NCBI RefSeq assembly: GCF_954871325.1 | Contig: NC_088777.1 | Span: 3,102,509 to 3,166,508 of the forward strand | From: Gordionus sp. m RMFG-2023 | Taxonomy: Eukaryota; Nematomorpha; Gordioida; Chordodea; Parachordodidae | Direction of reading: 5' to 3' | Length of the DNA: 64,000 nucleotides | Shown: positions 1-13,199 of the stretch, one piece after another | Layout of the letters: each line of letters begins with the position of its first letter | Position numbering within the stretch: position 1 is the first letter of the stretch | Program-made: the position numbers and the translations under genes | The notes under the pieces: model-generated | Database searches by the model: none | Seen by the model: the letters and a program-made list of their open reading frames with translations, nothing else | Told to the model about the DNA's origin: nothing

Positions 1-1180
1 TCTGTTGAAATCCCACCAAAAAATTTTCCTAAATTTGCACCATTGTAGTAACTGTATGGATCCGTTTCCTGACTTTCTAGATAAGCATTCTGCGCAATTT
101 TTATCCCATTTAAAAGATGAATCAACAACAAAATTTGTATAATCATTGGGTTGTATTATTGTTGCAATCAGTCTTATTTTGTCTCTAGTGTTTTCTATAA
201 GTAAATCAGACTTATAATTCAACTTTAAAGAAAATAAAAATTATTTTTCCCCGAAAAAAATGAAATTTAATATAATCATATCACCATTCCTATTATTTAA
301 TTTAAAGTTGTTTAAAAAAAATAAAGTTTAACACAATTTTAATTAAAATTTAAAAGTTCATTCTTTTATATTTATATAATAAAATGTAAAAGTTGTTTAT
401 AAATATCTTCATAATTTATAATTTTTTTTTAGATTAACATTAAATGAAATCTCACTAAATTTATTTTGTAATATATTTCTTGAATAAATTAATCTTAACA
501 ATGGGTTAAGCAATTTTAAAACATTGTTCTTTCTATCCTATTTTTCATGATTATTATGTATTTTTATTTAAACATTCCTTTACGTTTCCCATATGCGTGA
601 ATACAACTTTATCATCTATTTGTTTTAATAAGTTACTCACAGAGAGGATTCCAACTAAATTTTATAAAGATATCTGTGCTCCCTAACTGCAATCCACGTT
701 TCCTAGTCTCATTATTAGCCTGGAAAATGAAAACAAATTTTTTTAATACCGTATTAATTTTATAAGTTCATTATAGCTAATGCATTACAACAAAGGCATC
801 ATGTTCCATTTATGATTACGAAATTCAATTAAATAAGTTGAAAATAATTTTTTTAATAATCTGGTCAAAAATAAAAGGGTCAATTTTTATGTCTTTTATA
901 AACCTACCACTATTCTATTAAATTCAATTCGATTTTACTATTTAATATTATTTGTATTTTCTGAAATTATTTAGATATTCAAAAATTAAACATTTTTTCA
1001 TAAATATTAGAAATTATTTTGCTAATATTCAAATTCTCCATGAATATATATATATATAGGAGAAATCAGGGCATATTGATACACTTTAGGAACATCAGTC
1101 CACTCCTAGAGGTACCCTGGGTTAAATGACAGGTATTTATTTATTCCTTTCTTTTCTTTAATTCTTTCTTTCTTCCTTTA
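1..1180. other. AT-rich intergenic sequence, no gene seen
   Basis: This stretch has no open frame of convincing composition and no recognisable transposon ends. It holds long A and T runs and a short TA-dinucleotide run near 1044-1058. Nothing further can be supported. Confidence 0.5.
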
Positions 1181-1277
1181 CCTTCCTTCCTTCCTTCCTT
1201 CCTTCCTTCCTTCCTTCCTTCCTTCCTTCCTTCCTTCCTTCCTTCCTTCCTTCCTTCCTTCCTTCCTTCCTTCCTTC
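1181..1277. repeat. (TTCC)n tetranucleotide microsatellite
   Basis: About 24 uninterrupted units of TTCC (GGAA on the other strand) run for 97 bp, flanked by imperfect TTTC/TTCC units. The open frames crossing it on the minus strand encode only a KEGR repeat and are artefacts of the microsatellite. Confidence 0.95.
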
Positions 1278-1522
1278 GGTATAAATAAATAAAAAGGCGG
1301 CATATTTTGGAATAAACAAATACCCCCCCCCTGCCCATTCGTGATAGAAGTGTTGCAATCATAATTAGATAGTGAGTTGGCTATAACTTATAAGTTGTTA
1401 CGGGCACCAGAGTTTTTGGGTATCACTAGGAATAAAGTCAACTAAAAGGGTTTTTATCTCTAGAATGATCATTACAAGCAAAAATATTATAGTTTAGTGG
1501 ACAGATTCTACAGATAGAAAAT

Positions 1523-1600
1523 CAGGGCCGTAGCCACGGAGCAGGCCCTATAGGGAGAGCACCCTAAATTTTTTGGCCCTCAAACCTGATCCCTCGAAAA
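1523..1600. mobile_element. hAT-like MITE terminus (fragment)
   Basis: The stretch begins CAGGGCCGTAGCCACGGAG, the style of terminus common to hAT-derived MITEs. A matching inverted end was not found within the next kilobase, so this is probably a truncated copy. A similar end, CAGGTGCGTAGCCAAG, lies near 31,400. Confidence 0.35.
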
Positions 1601-2538
1601 AAAATTCTTTCCCTCAATAAATGATCACCACAAGCTTATCCGACCTCAAAATTTGAAAAATTATTAGTTATTAAATTTTAATCCACCAAATAACATTTGG
1701 TTCTAAATGAATTATACAAAATTTAATAAAAATATCTATTCACTCATTAGTTGTCCAAAATTTAGACAAAAAAGGGATAAAGCAATTGTGAAAAATGCGT
1801 TAGCTGCGAAGAAGGAACTGCTAAAATATGAACCCTCAAAAACTCACTTAAATACAATACCATTATGGCATGATAAAAAATCTTAATATAAATAAGGATA
1901 ACGGAGATAGCAATTTGGTAAAGCCAACAAATTAACCATTAATCGTTATTCAATATTTGATTAGATGCTATAGCATACAAAAGATACCATTTCTTGGGCC
2001 TACAACCAAATTTATATCATGTGCTTAATTTTTTTTTTCTATCTAAGATTAAAATATTAGGCGAATCTGGTAAGAGGAAATTCCATAATATCATCATTTT
2101 CCAGGGAAATTACTTTGTCGATATGATATGTACTAAAGTTTATCTTCGATGTCAATCTCTATCGTGGACATTTTAAATTTTAAATTATTTTGAAAACTAA
2201 ACTTACAATACAGATTTTTAAAATTTAAATTTAAATTTCAAAAAAAAAAATTAAATTAGGTGACTATTATTTTAGATTTATTTATAAATATATTTTAATA
2301 ATTTCTATGTGTTATTCAAATAAAATTTTATTGTTTATTTCCATAGAATTTGTTTCAATTTATAATAATTTATTAAATATATGGATATTTATTTTTAACC
2401 ATACCCTTGTATGTATGTATTCTATGTCTTAGTTATACATAATTTTTTTTTTTTTATTTAACATGTATACATTTAAGAATACTACGATACAAATGAAAAA
2501 TATAAATAATTATATCCTGAATAAATATTGTCATTTTC

Positions 2539-5500
2539 TTAGATAGAGGAGTTATTAAAATAATTCTTATTGGCTTCTGTATCCAATATAGTTTTAACGA
2601 TAATAGAATAATAGTCGTTAGCGGCATTGATCCCGTATACAAAATCGTAATGATTTGAATTTTCAAATTTATGATTACCCATCAGGTTGCTAATTTTTGA
2701 AATTAACTTGTCAACGTCTTTGGGATTTGTTAGCCAGTCCTTTTGTCCCCAAAAAATCATTGTCGGAGTCGTCATCTGTCTTATATCGTGAGATGGGGGC
2801 ACTATCTTATTAGATTTTTTTTTGTTGTTTTAAGCGTTTGTTTAATTTTTTTTTTGCGATGAAATGGATCTTTTTTTTTCTCCAAAACTTTAGTTTATAT
2901 AAAGAAATTATAACTTATAATAATAAAAGATTTTAAATTTTGAAACATTTGACTTAAATTTATTGTATATGTTTGGATAAAACTTTTTAAATATCGACCC
3001 TACCCTTACTTCCTTTCTCTTCTTAAACATTAGGGGATTCTTATTCATTTAGATGGAACATATTTTTTTTTCTATAGATATTATATATATAATAGTTGTT
3101 TTTTTAATAAGTAAATCGCAACTTTTGACAAAAAAAATTTAACATATCACATTTTTAAGTAATGGTTAATATGGTGGATTTACTCTTCCGTATTTTTTTA
3201 GGTTTCCTAGAAATCCTAAACTGTACATGCTAAAATCATCGTTCAAAACTGCCTGACCAAAGTGAACCATGTTTCGCACTGAGGTTCCAGCCGGGTAATG
3301 CCCATAGTATACCGGTATTCTGGACTAGGTTTTATTTATGAAAAAATATTTTAAATACCCTCAATTTAACATTGTTTTAAATCGGGGCTAAGCAATTGAG
3401 AGATTTTTTTTGATTTTTATCACGAAACGATATAATTTCGGAAAAAATTAGATTAAAAAAATTTTGTTTTTGGATGACAACGCACAAAAATAAACTTTAT
3501 TTTAAAAAAAATCTACATTTTTTTCTAATATATATATTCAGATCAGATATCAAAAATCTTTAAGGTTATATTAGAAACAGTTTTAATTTTCTTAGGAAAA
3601 GATAGTTAGTTAGAGTCAATGTTATATAAGAATATCTAGACTGTAGATGCATTCATTCATGGGGCATTTAGCGTCAATGAATGCAAATCAGCTGGACCCA
3701 CCATTTTGGGAACCCATGTAGTAATTATTCTCATGTTAAAAACTACTATTAAATTGATAACTTGCTTCCTTATTCTCAATTAGTGTTGTTAAACGACTCA
3801 TTTTTAGCCGATTTTTTAAAACGGCTAACTCAATATTTAAGCTATAAAAATATTGCCTAAGCCTCGATATTTCGATACTATATGTTTAGACCTTTGTTCC
3901 TTCTATAAGTAAAATCTTCAGGCTTGGCAATTCTTTATTGAAATTCGCGTCAGACATTAGGAATAAATTGGCCTCTTGTTTTTAAAATTTTTTTTTAAAT
4001 AATGATAAGGGCAATCAAAATGGGGTCCCCAGCTGTTTTTCGTTGATGTGTCAGTCTAGGTTTTATTGTTATTATAGTTTGAATGAAATTTAAATTCAAA
4101 TTATAAAATAATCGAACCAAACACAATAATAATTAATTTATCAAAAAAAAGATTTGGAATTTTTTATATGAATTTTAACCAAAAAAATTATTTTTAAATT
4201 TATGTGTAAAAGGGCGTGTTTAGTTATTTCGGAGATATACCATGAAGACCTTTCAACTGAATCTATTTTAAAATGATTTGAATGAGTTCATTATTTTCTG
4301 ATGAGGTCATTTTTTAAGTTTGGTAAAAAAAAACGTAACAGGGGAATGTTTTCCCTTTTAGAAGTTTCCAAAGTAATGTAGTCATTTTGAGCCAGAAATT
4401 TTATTAGAGGTTGCGAATCCTAAGGGTCTGTACTAATATTTAAACTAACTCTTCTTTTAGGAGTTGAAGAACTCAACAGTTTGGTTAATAGTGCTCTATT
4501 TAGTTCTGAGCCATTCATGGGCCTTAATTTTTTGACCAAGCCCGGCCCAGGCCCGCAATAAAAAATTATTTTGGCCCAAGCCCAGCCCTGCCCATATTTA
4601 ATGTTAAAGAAAATTCCCAAACCCGGACCATGTTCATAAGAAGTTTCACAAAAAATTTTCCAAGTCCGACCACAAGCCCATTATACAAAAATTTAATTTT
4701 TTTTATTTATTTAATGAAAATTGACATTATTTAAATATATTTTAGGCAATCATTTTTGTTTACAATACTGAAAATTTCTTATTATTATTAGAAGAAAAAA
4801 AAGGCAAATTATTTCTTTAAATTAGCAACCGTTTTTTTAAATAATCTAAATTAAAATATAATCATTAAAAAAAACTTCTTAAAAACCCAGACCCGCCCCT
4901 GACCCGCTAGAAAATATGATGTTAGGTCCAAACGGGTCGGCCCGGCCCATGAAAGTCGTGAGAGCTAAAAAAAAATAAAATGGAGGATTTGATAAGATAA
5001 AAAATAGGAGTTTTAACGAGGATGCGGTTAAAAGGGGGTGACGTTGCATATTTCTAAAATTACTCACTCCTATAAGATATATGCACTTTCCTCCTTGCTT
5101 ACCCTTGGTTATTGGGGTTGGAGACAAAAATACAAGAGCACAAAAAAAAAATTAATATACACCCCCCCCCCCCTCTGTAAGAAGTTATTATAATAACGAA
5201 GGTAAACAAGGAGGAAAGTGCGTGAAATTTTTACCAAAACAAGCTGTCCCCACTCTTAGAAGAACTAAGAGTACCTAACCTTAAAAGGGTGGTTGATAAT
5301 GCCCCAATACTAAATTTTTTTAATAAACGAGTGGACAAGCTAAACTAAATTTCAAATAATATCATCTGGTAGGATGGTTAAATTTTTTTTAAATTCATGA
5401 GCTGGTGGGGGTGGGAGTATTGGGGGGTTTAAAACCTGTTTATTGCAGATATTTGGCATGAATGAAAGATATGGTATTGTATTTTAAATAAAGTTAATGA

Positions 5501-8500
5501 AAGGGTGAATGCTGATATTTATGTTCCATTTTAGCAGGAAGAATTCCAAGCATCCTATTCTTCCTTTAGTAATTAATTAATTAATAAAAATATTGAAAAA
5601 ATAATATAAGTTAAGCACCCGCATATAGGTTAATATTCTTTCGGGTAATGATAAATCAATTTCAAAAATAAATTTACTTGATTGAAATTTTTTGTATCTG
5701 TACCTCCAATCAAATACAGCAAATTGGCGCACATATTTATTACGATTTTATTTGGACATACAAATTTCGCCAACCACTTTATTATAGAGTTACTGGGGAT
5801 AAATTCTTTATCACCTTGAATAATCAAATATTCTTTTAGAATAAAAAAAAAGTTCTAGCAAACATTATGTTAAACTATGATATTAACGAGATAGATAATC
5901 AACTTATAATGAAATGAATTGATTTTTTTTATTGAATTATAATATCATTATCAAAAGCTAAAAATTTAAAATTTTTTCTAACATAATAGTTATTTTCAAC
6001 TGTACAGTGTATAAAATATAACTTTAACACAAAGTACCTAACATTACGGTTATAAGATCTCGAGATAATGTCAGAGGTGCCAAATATCTGATGGGGGATG
6101 TGATATGTTTTAAGTAAGCCACGGGGGCTAGGGCAAAAAGTATCCTAACTTTGCTAGCCATCTTAGGGTTCTGAGATAAAATCGAGAATGCTACCGTAGT
6201 CCCCTGAGAATGTCCCACGTAATATACGTAATCTCTGTTAGCTTTTTTAATGATAAAATTGATGATGGCTGGAATATCGTATTTTGCAATCTCGTCAAAG
6301 CTTTAAAAAAAATATTATCAGTATATGTATGTGGATAATTTTTACTGGCAAATTAACATTTATGAGAACCTAAAGAATTTTACCAGGAAGAGATAATCAC
6401 CCTTCCCCCATTCTCCTAACCTATGAAGATGTCTACTGGAAGCTACTTTTTCCTATTTTTGAATTAAAACTGAATTACTCAGAAGAATATAATTGTCTTT
6501 AAACTCGAGAGAATCAAAATCTTTACTTAGCAAAATCCTCTTTGATTTCAAGAAATATATCTGTGAAATTCGATATAAATCCTTAGCTTTAAGTTTTTTA
6601 AAAAAAATTCTAAATGGCAATTCTTATTCTGTGCGTGTCTTAGAGACTTGTACAGTTTGATATCAATCTTGGAGAATAAATTTCAGGTCAGATTGGATAT
6701 TCAACCTTAATCAGAGGTGCGGTGGGAATTTTAAGTCTAAAACCAAATTAATTTCAGTTAAAAGAATCTATTTTTTAAAAAAAACTCGCAATTTAAGGGT
6801 CTAGTTAGCTAAATGTTATCATCGGTTGTTCATAGTGCAATACTCGTGTAAATATAAAAACATGAATCCTATCATTATGAATCATACCTCCAATCCCAAA
6901 ATTTGTTGTCATTGGTTGTGTAAGTTTTATGTTTCCTGGAATATATGTTGCCTCTTATGTCTCCTATCCAAACATCCAAACCATTATCGGCCAAAATGTA
7001 CCCTGTGATAAAGTACATTTTTTTGAAAAAATATATCATAACTTTAACCAGCTTAAAAACTCAACTTGTTTGACAACTTAACTAGTTCACAAGCTAATTA
7101 GTAGTTATCTAGCTAATTTATACAAATTAGCTAGTATATGTTTAACTGGTTTGTAAACTATAGTACTCAAATTTTTAAACTATTTAACAGATGTTTTATT
7201 TAGCATACAAAGCAAGCTAGATAGTTAATATATATTTTATATTAGAAATTTTGCTTTCAGATATCTTAATATTTATGTTATTTTTTGTTTAAATACAAAA
7301 CTAAAATAGCTACAATATTAAAATCATTTTTCGGTTACTTTTAATCTTTTTTACAAACTATTATTTATATATAAATAAATTTAATTTTTTATTAATTCTT
7401 CCTCAACTTGTAAGTCTTTATAATCTTAGTATTTTAATAAATTTTTATAGCCCGATATATCTTAATTTTTTATCTTAAATAGTTAATCTATTTTTTAAAC
7501 TATATAAGTTATTGTAACTCTATTATATATGAAATATGTGAGCGTTAAATTATTTCACCGGCCATAGTTTTTTTTTACAGTTTGAACTTCAAATGAGTTC
7601 TGATACGTTTTCCGAAATTATACGAGTATTATCGTATTTTAAGAGTGAGGTTTAGGTTCAATTCCAAATACTGCCTTTGGGTTCAGCGCCTTTTTTTTAA
7701 TTTTAATCTCCGAAAATTTATTTCAGCATGTGTGTAAAATTTCTAATAGCTACCATACGATTTTGGATAATTTGCCAAAAAACCTTTGAATCACTTAATT
7801 ATTTTTAAAAATCTTGATAAATCTCTCTAAAATTTAAATGACATTGAGGGGGGGGTTTGTATTCTTAACATCTTAGATATTATTTCCGGTAGTTGTTGTT
7901 AAACTACTTGAATTTGACAATTCTATGAATTTTAGCCAAATTAATTTTTCGCCGGCTTCTAAATATTATTAATAGATGTCCTAACTGTCCTAGTATGTTA
8001 TATTAAAAACGTATATTCCCATTTAATTTTGTTAAACGTCAATCCGATGGATTGTATACATCTGATTGGGGAAAAAAATTATTATTATTATATGTAAAGA
8101 AAAATAATAATTAATATAACCTGTATTTTTCGAGAGATATTTTTGATTATGATTATTAAATTTTTGAAATTTAAAAAAGAAAAAAATTATTTTATAAATT
8201 GATAAGTTAGTATATTTTGTTGTTAATATATTACGATTCTTTTTGTGTCGATTTTTTGCTGATTTTTATCGATTAATAGAGTGAATAAAATATATTCTTT
8301 CTATTTTACATTACTTCCAAACTAACCTTTCTGCCATTCCAGCCATGCTTAATAATTTTTGGCTAAAATATTGGGTTAGTCTAATTTAAAGGAAAATTAA
8401 AATTTTCATTAAATTATAATTTCCCATAATTAAACACCCTTAACAATTGATTGGAAGTTGAAAAAAATAGTACACAATGAATGGGAGGACATATGGTATC

Positions 8501-9981
8501 GTACCGCCTTTACTATTTTTTAGTTATAATTAGGTATTTTGTCGGCAAACTTTTCGCTAAATTTCGCTTAACCTTATAATTTGTATGCTCAAATAATAAG
8601 CTTAAAGTTTATATGCTCAAAGCTTAAAGTTTATTTATCTCAATTGGCACAGTATAAAAAAGAAGCTTTACTCTCTTAGGATAAAAAAAGATATAAAGTA
8701 AAATATGAATTATTATATAATGTTCTTTAAAGAAGTAACAAACTATTACAATTAGTTTCTAAATGATTTTGTCTAGTTTATCATGTGTATTATTTGGTTA
8801 ATCAGGCTCACCCTTCCTTTTATGAATGATGAAATTGTTTTACATCTGATATTTATAAAATTGTTTTGCAATTAATATTTATAAAATTGTTTTGCATTTA
8901 ATATTTATAGAATTGTTTTGTATTTATTATTATTAAAATATTATTTACATTTAATATTGATATTAAAGATTATATTTTCTTCATTTGTGTGATTATTTAA
9001 TGAAATTATATGTGTATACTGAGTATCAATGTTTGTTATTATATATTATTTTTTACTATGAAAATATGACTTCACATTAATTCATTATTTGATATATAAT
9101 TATAATATATTATAAGATTTAATATATTTGCAAAAGTCATTATAAGAATTTGTTTTAATTTTAATAAATAATTTAATGTTAAATGGAAAATGGAGTAGAA
9201 TTTGTAATATTAATATATAAGAGGTATATGACTGAAACTTAAAGCTAAAATATGAGATTATTAGATACCTATTTATCAACATTAGTTTCACATACTTCTC
9301 AAAATAAAAAACATCTTAAATAAAAATTACTCAACTTACTGATATAAGATTTTTTATAATGAATAAAATTAATAGAGACTCCTAGATCTACATAAACCCA
9401 GCTATTTATGAAACTTATGTAATTGTGGAATGGATAGATTGCAATATTTATAATAAAATCTCTCACTTCAAACTTATAGGGGCCATTTTGACAGCCATTT
9501 TAGCTTATTAGCTTTTTTAACATTTTTTAATAGTAGTATTAGCGGCCCATAACCAGGACATATTGTATGTCATGAAATTTTTTTTTTATAATATGACACA
9601 AAATTTTTTCAATAAGTTGAGAAGAGATTTGAGTTTTCTTTGGCGGGAGGGGTAGGATGGGGCTTATAACTATTTTTGCGGTTAACGGTTCCACCAGCTA
9701 ACACCCACTCATGATTATATATAATATTGTTTTTTTTTCATTTAGAATTCAGATTTTGAAATATATTTAATCATCTAAACTACCTAGACTCTGGTTTTCC
9801 AAATTCATTAAGAAATCGCACGATGTGCTGAGTAATCCATGTTGTAAGTAAACTGAGGCTTTTACTTCTACCGTATTTTTCAGATTTTTACCGAATGGAA
9901 TTCTATGTAATTGCAGGAAGAATCCATCTTCCGTAACGATTTCATAATTTTCGTAAGGATAACCCTTGGATGTTATCATCT
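2539..9981 (-). CDS. Acid lipase, lysosomal/gastric (lipase A/F) family, six exons, first exon not found
   Basis: An alpha/beta-hydrolase that would cleave triacylglycerol or cholesteryl esters in the lysosome or as a secreted enzyme. Exons, read on the minus strand: 9784-9981, 6888-7002, 6038-6300, 5678-5832, 3184-3324, 2539-2805. All five introns are GT-AG (2781, 587, 205, 2353 and 378 bp) and every splice phase agrees, giving about 378 residues to the TAA at 2539-2541. Visible family marks, in order: GYPYENYEIVTEDGFFL near the start, the oxyanion YLQHGL, ILADNGLDVWIGDIRGN, FDEIAKYDIPA, the nucleophile motif GHSQG, GDKEFIP, GHYPAGTSVRNM, the acid Asp in WGQKDWLTNP and the His in NSNHYDF. 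The first placed exon starts in phase after a TTAGGCAG acceptor, so a 5' exon with the signal peptide must lie upstream of 9981; I could not identify it. No break is visible. The two longest introns carry or border MITEs. Confidence 0.88.
3651..4075. mobile_element. Small inverted-repeat MITE (family B), interrupted by a second MITE; lies in a lipase intron
   Basis: The outer parts form an imperfect inverted repeat: CAGCTGGACCCACCATTTTG on the left and AAAATGGGGTCCCCAGCTG on the right. A second copy without the interruption lies at 51,836-52,090. Between 3781 and about 3935 this copy is interrupted by part of a hAT-type MITE. The element sits in the lipase intron spanning 3325-5677. Confidence 0.6.
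3781..3935. mobile_element. hAT-type MITE (TAGTGTTGTTAAAC family), truncated, nested in a family B MITE
   Basis: It begins TAGTGTTGTTAAACGACTC and continues with the family's inner palindrome and its central section (ATATTGCCTAAGCCTCG, ACCTTTGTTCCTTCTAT). The expected right terminus AACAACACTA is missing, so the right half was lost. Full relatives are at 41,460-41,664, 46,829-47,046 and 52,937-53,162. Confidence 0.75.
4505..4960. mobile_element. GC-rich inverted-repeat MITE in a lipase intron
   Basis: Two clusters of GGCCCG/CGGGCC words stand out against the AT-rich background. The left end has CATTCATGGGCCTTAA and the right end GGCCCGGCCCATGAAAG, an inverted pair. The element belongs to the same GC-rich group seen at 15,750-16,128, 36,966-37,116, 59,059-59,235 and 62,800-62,990. 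Confidence 0.5.
5160..5176. repeat. Homopolymer C tract
   Basis: An uninterrupted C run inside the lipase intron. Other short C runs lie near 15,500, 20,890 and 21,030. No function is claimed. Confidence 0.7.
7003..9783 (-). other. Large first visible lipase intron; mostly featureless
   Basis: The intron runs from the donor GTAGTT after the exon at 9784 to the acceptor TTATCACAG before the exon at 7002. It is very AT-rich. Around 8330-8385 it holds a decayed right half of a TAGTGTTG-type MITE (GGCTAAAATATTGGGTTAG). No coding stretch was recognised. Confidence 0.7.
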
Positions 9982-12900
9982 CTGCCTAATACATTCATTT
10001 AATTTTTTTTTTATTTTATAATCGTCCCCATATTTAATTTGTAAGATAATTTAGTTAATGTCAATTTTACTTCACAAAAGTATCATTTCAATCTCGCAAA
10101 ATTTCTTAGGGCGGAATTTTATATATTTTTATTTTAAAAGAAAATATTTTTATTGTTTGATATTATATTGACAAAAAGTTGAATGATATATTGGGATGCA
10201 AATTTTATATCACATCTTATTCGATAAGAGATTTGGTTAAAGAAAACATGACAAACTAATAACTTTTACAAAGTGTCAAACCCATTTTAAGAAGATTATT
10301 CTTATTATTTGTTGATGCTTATAAAACTTAGACTGTCATTAGGATCTCTAGAAGAAGTGACCGCCATTATTGCCTTAATATTATTTCAAACTGAATTAAT
10401 TTTTAGGGTGAATTGCTTCTTTGCAACTTTTATAAGATGATCATTTTGATAAGATCCAATTTTTATCTATAAAAATAAGAAATCTTTGTAAAATTGATCA
10501 ATTTATAAATTTTTTCACTACAATTCGACTAATCATCAGTTTTTACTTTAATTCGGCCTGTCACAATTTGCAAAGTGAAAAATATAAGTATAAAATGTCA
10601 TTTCAAAATTTTGTAAGGATCTGATACTTTTTCAAGTTTGAAGTCCTATATGACTATAAATTTTAATTTTAATTGATCCCCTAAAAGATTTATTAACAAC
10701 TTTAATATAAATATCACACATCTGCCAAGGTCTAATTCTTTGATCCAGAGCTTATCTCATCAACTCCTTCAAAAAAAAACAACCTACCTTTTGTCATTTA
10801 TTTTTATTCCGTATCCAGATAATCATATTATTTTGTTCAGGAGGATTTACGTATACCATTTGAGTTCCGGGTATAGCTATATAAACTGGTATGTAAATCA
10901 TAATAATCTTCAATTTTGTCTATGTTATATATTGAAAAGATTTGTTTGTTTAGCAAGTAGAGGGATGTGAAAAAATCATATATAAGTGAAATTCTTGGTC
11001 GATATTATTTCTTAATTTTCTAAGGTTTAATATAATAATAGTCGCGATTTTTCATAACCTCAGCCAAATCTATACCATTTTTTTGAAATAATATTTTATA
11101 AAAATTTCATGTAATTCCATTTAATAATATATTCCAAAGCAAAAATGGCTGTCGTAACAATGTGTCCGTTTCAGGTGAAATATCTGGTTGAGGCCGTTCT
11201 GATATTTTATCAAGGACACTCAAAATATGCTATTCTAGACCCATAAATAGCTATAACAACTTGATGTCGAAGACTTGCAATTTATTTCTTCTTATAGCAT
11301 AAGAAGTGTCAGAAATATTTATACCTATATTTTTCCATATCATACTTGTTAGTAATAAATTAAATGGAATTTTATTTTGGTTGATAAAATTTTCTCAAAT
11401 CTAACAGTGTTTATGGTTTTAAAATATACATAAAATTTGTGTGGAATAAAATAACAGGAGGAAGAAATATTAAAATTAATTTTAGCTTTTTTTGTTAAAA
11501 TTTAAAGGAATATAATATGACCAATTTGAAATAGAATACTTTGCAATCCCAATTCCTAAAAACTTATATATTTTTTAACAAATTTTGTTAAGGGAAGATT
11601 TCAGCTCGAGCCTAACCCCCTTCTTCGCTAGCTAAGAGCCTGTTAAAGCCACATTTTAAAATTTCAATAAAAAAAAGAGTATTTAATAAAGTTTCAATAC
11701 CGAAGTCATAGATATCTCGGAATCTGTAGAAATGTAATTAAAATAACTCTCATTTGTGTCATTGAAGTCGTATGGGATTTCTAACAAAACAAATTTTATC
11801 TGATCAAAGATTGAGATCAAAACCAAAATTAATATAAACATATTAGTATTTTTTTTTTATAAAAATAAAATTCAAAGTAATTTTTACCTTTTAAAAAAAT
11901 ATACATTTTTTTTTAAAATATTTTCTGGAAAATAAATATATATACGTAATAGTGTCAATGTCATAATATTTTATTTATAAATTTTTTAGATTTAAAATAT
12001 TTAAATAAAAAAAATTATAAACATTTTTATTACATATTTTATATATTAAAAAAATTATTAATTTTAGATTTTCTTTACAAAAAATAAAAATAAAAGTTGA
12101 CAAAATTAATATAAATGTTTTCATTTTGAATATTTATAAAATACATGGGTCAACTCCCATGTTTCTAATAAACATTTAGGATGAAAATTATTTTTTTTGG
12201 AATACAAACCTATGTTAGAGTGTTTAGATTCGAAAAAATAACATATGGGTATATATTAAACTCATATCCCACCTTGTCTTTTCTAGTGTGACACCCATGA
12301 TAAAAATTAGTATATAAATTAAATGATTTAAACCCTTCTATCCTATTTTATTATAGTACATTTTCGTTATGCTGATACAACTTTATTTTTGATAAAACAT
12401 TTATTAAGACCCCCTTAATGTTTATGACAAGGAAAAAATGCTAACGTTCTACTATGTAGGTATGCGTTTATTTTATCCGTATCAAATAGTTATTCTTTGT
12501 TTCTCAGTTTCATTAAGTAATCGCATCGCGATTTTTTATTATTATGTGATACTTGATTTAGAGCCCTTTAGCCCTTAGACGCTGATAGGTTCAACCTACG
12601 TTCATCTAACTGGAAATAAATTAATTCAAGTGAAAAATAAAAGAATGAAGAGCCCTATAAGCGTTTGTGGGCAAGTCGAACGTACTTGTACCCACAGCAT
12701 ACCTAAAACTGTTGCTTAAGCATCTATAAGCTAAGAAAAAGAGTTGGACAAAAAACAAAAGCCAATACCTGAGAGTTTAATTGTATTACTTAAAGGGTGG
12801 GTGATTTTGACTACTTTGTGTAAGTCTCAATTGATTACTATCGATATTGAGATATTTAATGTATCATATCTATTCAATTTCAATTTATCTATAAGAAGAA

Positions 12901-13050
12901 TCATCTTCTGAAATTGTATCTGATACAAATTTTTTCATTTGCACATGGTATTAAGTCGAGAGAATTTTGGGCTTTCATTTAAAATATCGCAAATGGATCT
13001 TATGCAGTTGCTTGGTTTGATGAATTGTTTATCATATCAATATATTCATG
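9982..13050. other. AT-rich stretch; should contain the lipase 5' exon and promoter, not resolved
   Basis: The upstream lipase exon must lie on the minus strand in or beyond this stretch because the exon at 9981 starts mid-codon after an acceptor site. I looked for a hydrophobic leader followed by a GT donor in the right phase and found no convincing one. A minus-strand frame near 10,790-10,890 containing VYVNPPEQNN vaguely recalls the family's N-terminus but lacks a usable donor. No transposon ends were recognised. Confidence 0.35.
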
Positions 13051-13059
13051 AGCTAAATT

Positions 13060-13140
13060 TCCGGGCTTTCTTAATATTTATTGACTAAAATCTTGGGTTA
13101 GCCCTTTTTAATAATCGAGTCGTTTAAAAATATTAAACAC
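13060..13140. mobile_element. Decayed right half of a hAT-type MITE
   Basis: The stretch GACTAAAATCTTGGGTTAGC followed by AATCGAGTCGTTTAAA matches the right half of the TAGTGTTGTTAAAC family in order and spacing. Both termini are degraded. Confidence 0.4.
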
Positions 13141-13199
13141 ATCTTTAATGGTTTTGTGGTACTACAGTGATTTGCTCTTTGTGTATTGTTTTCCTTTAT

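Noticed and set aside
1141-1362. Minus-strand frames encoding a KEGR repeat
   Set aside because: They are produced by the (TTCC)n microsatellite, which is open in several frames; there is no independent coding sign.
10740-10970. Plus-strand 76-codon frame and a minus-strand candidate for the lipase first exon
   Set aside because: The minus-strand VYVNPPEQNN recalls the lipase N-terminus but there is no GT donor in the required phase and no clear hydrophobic leader.
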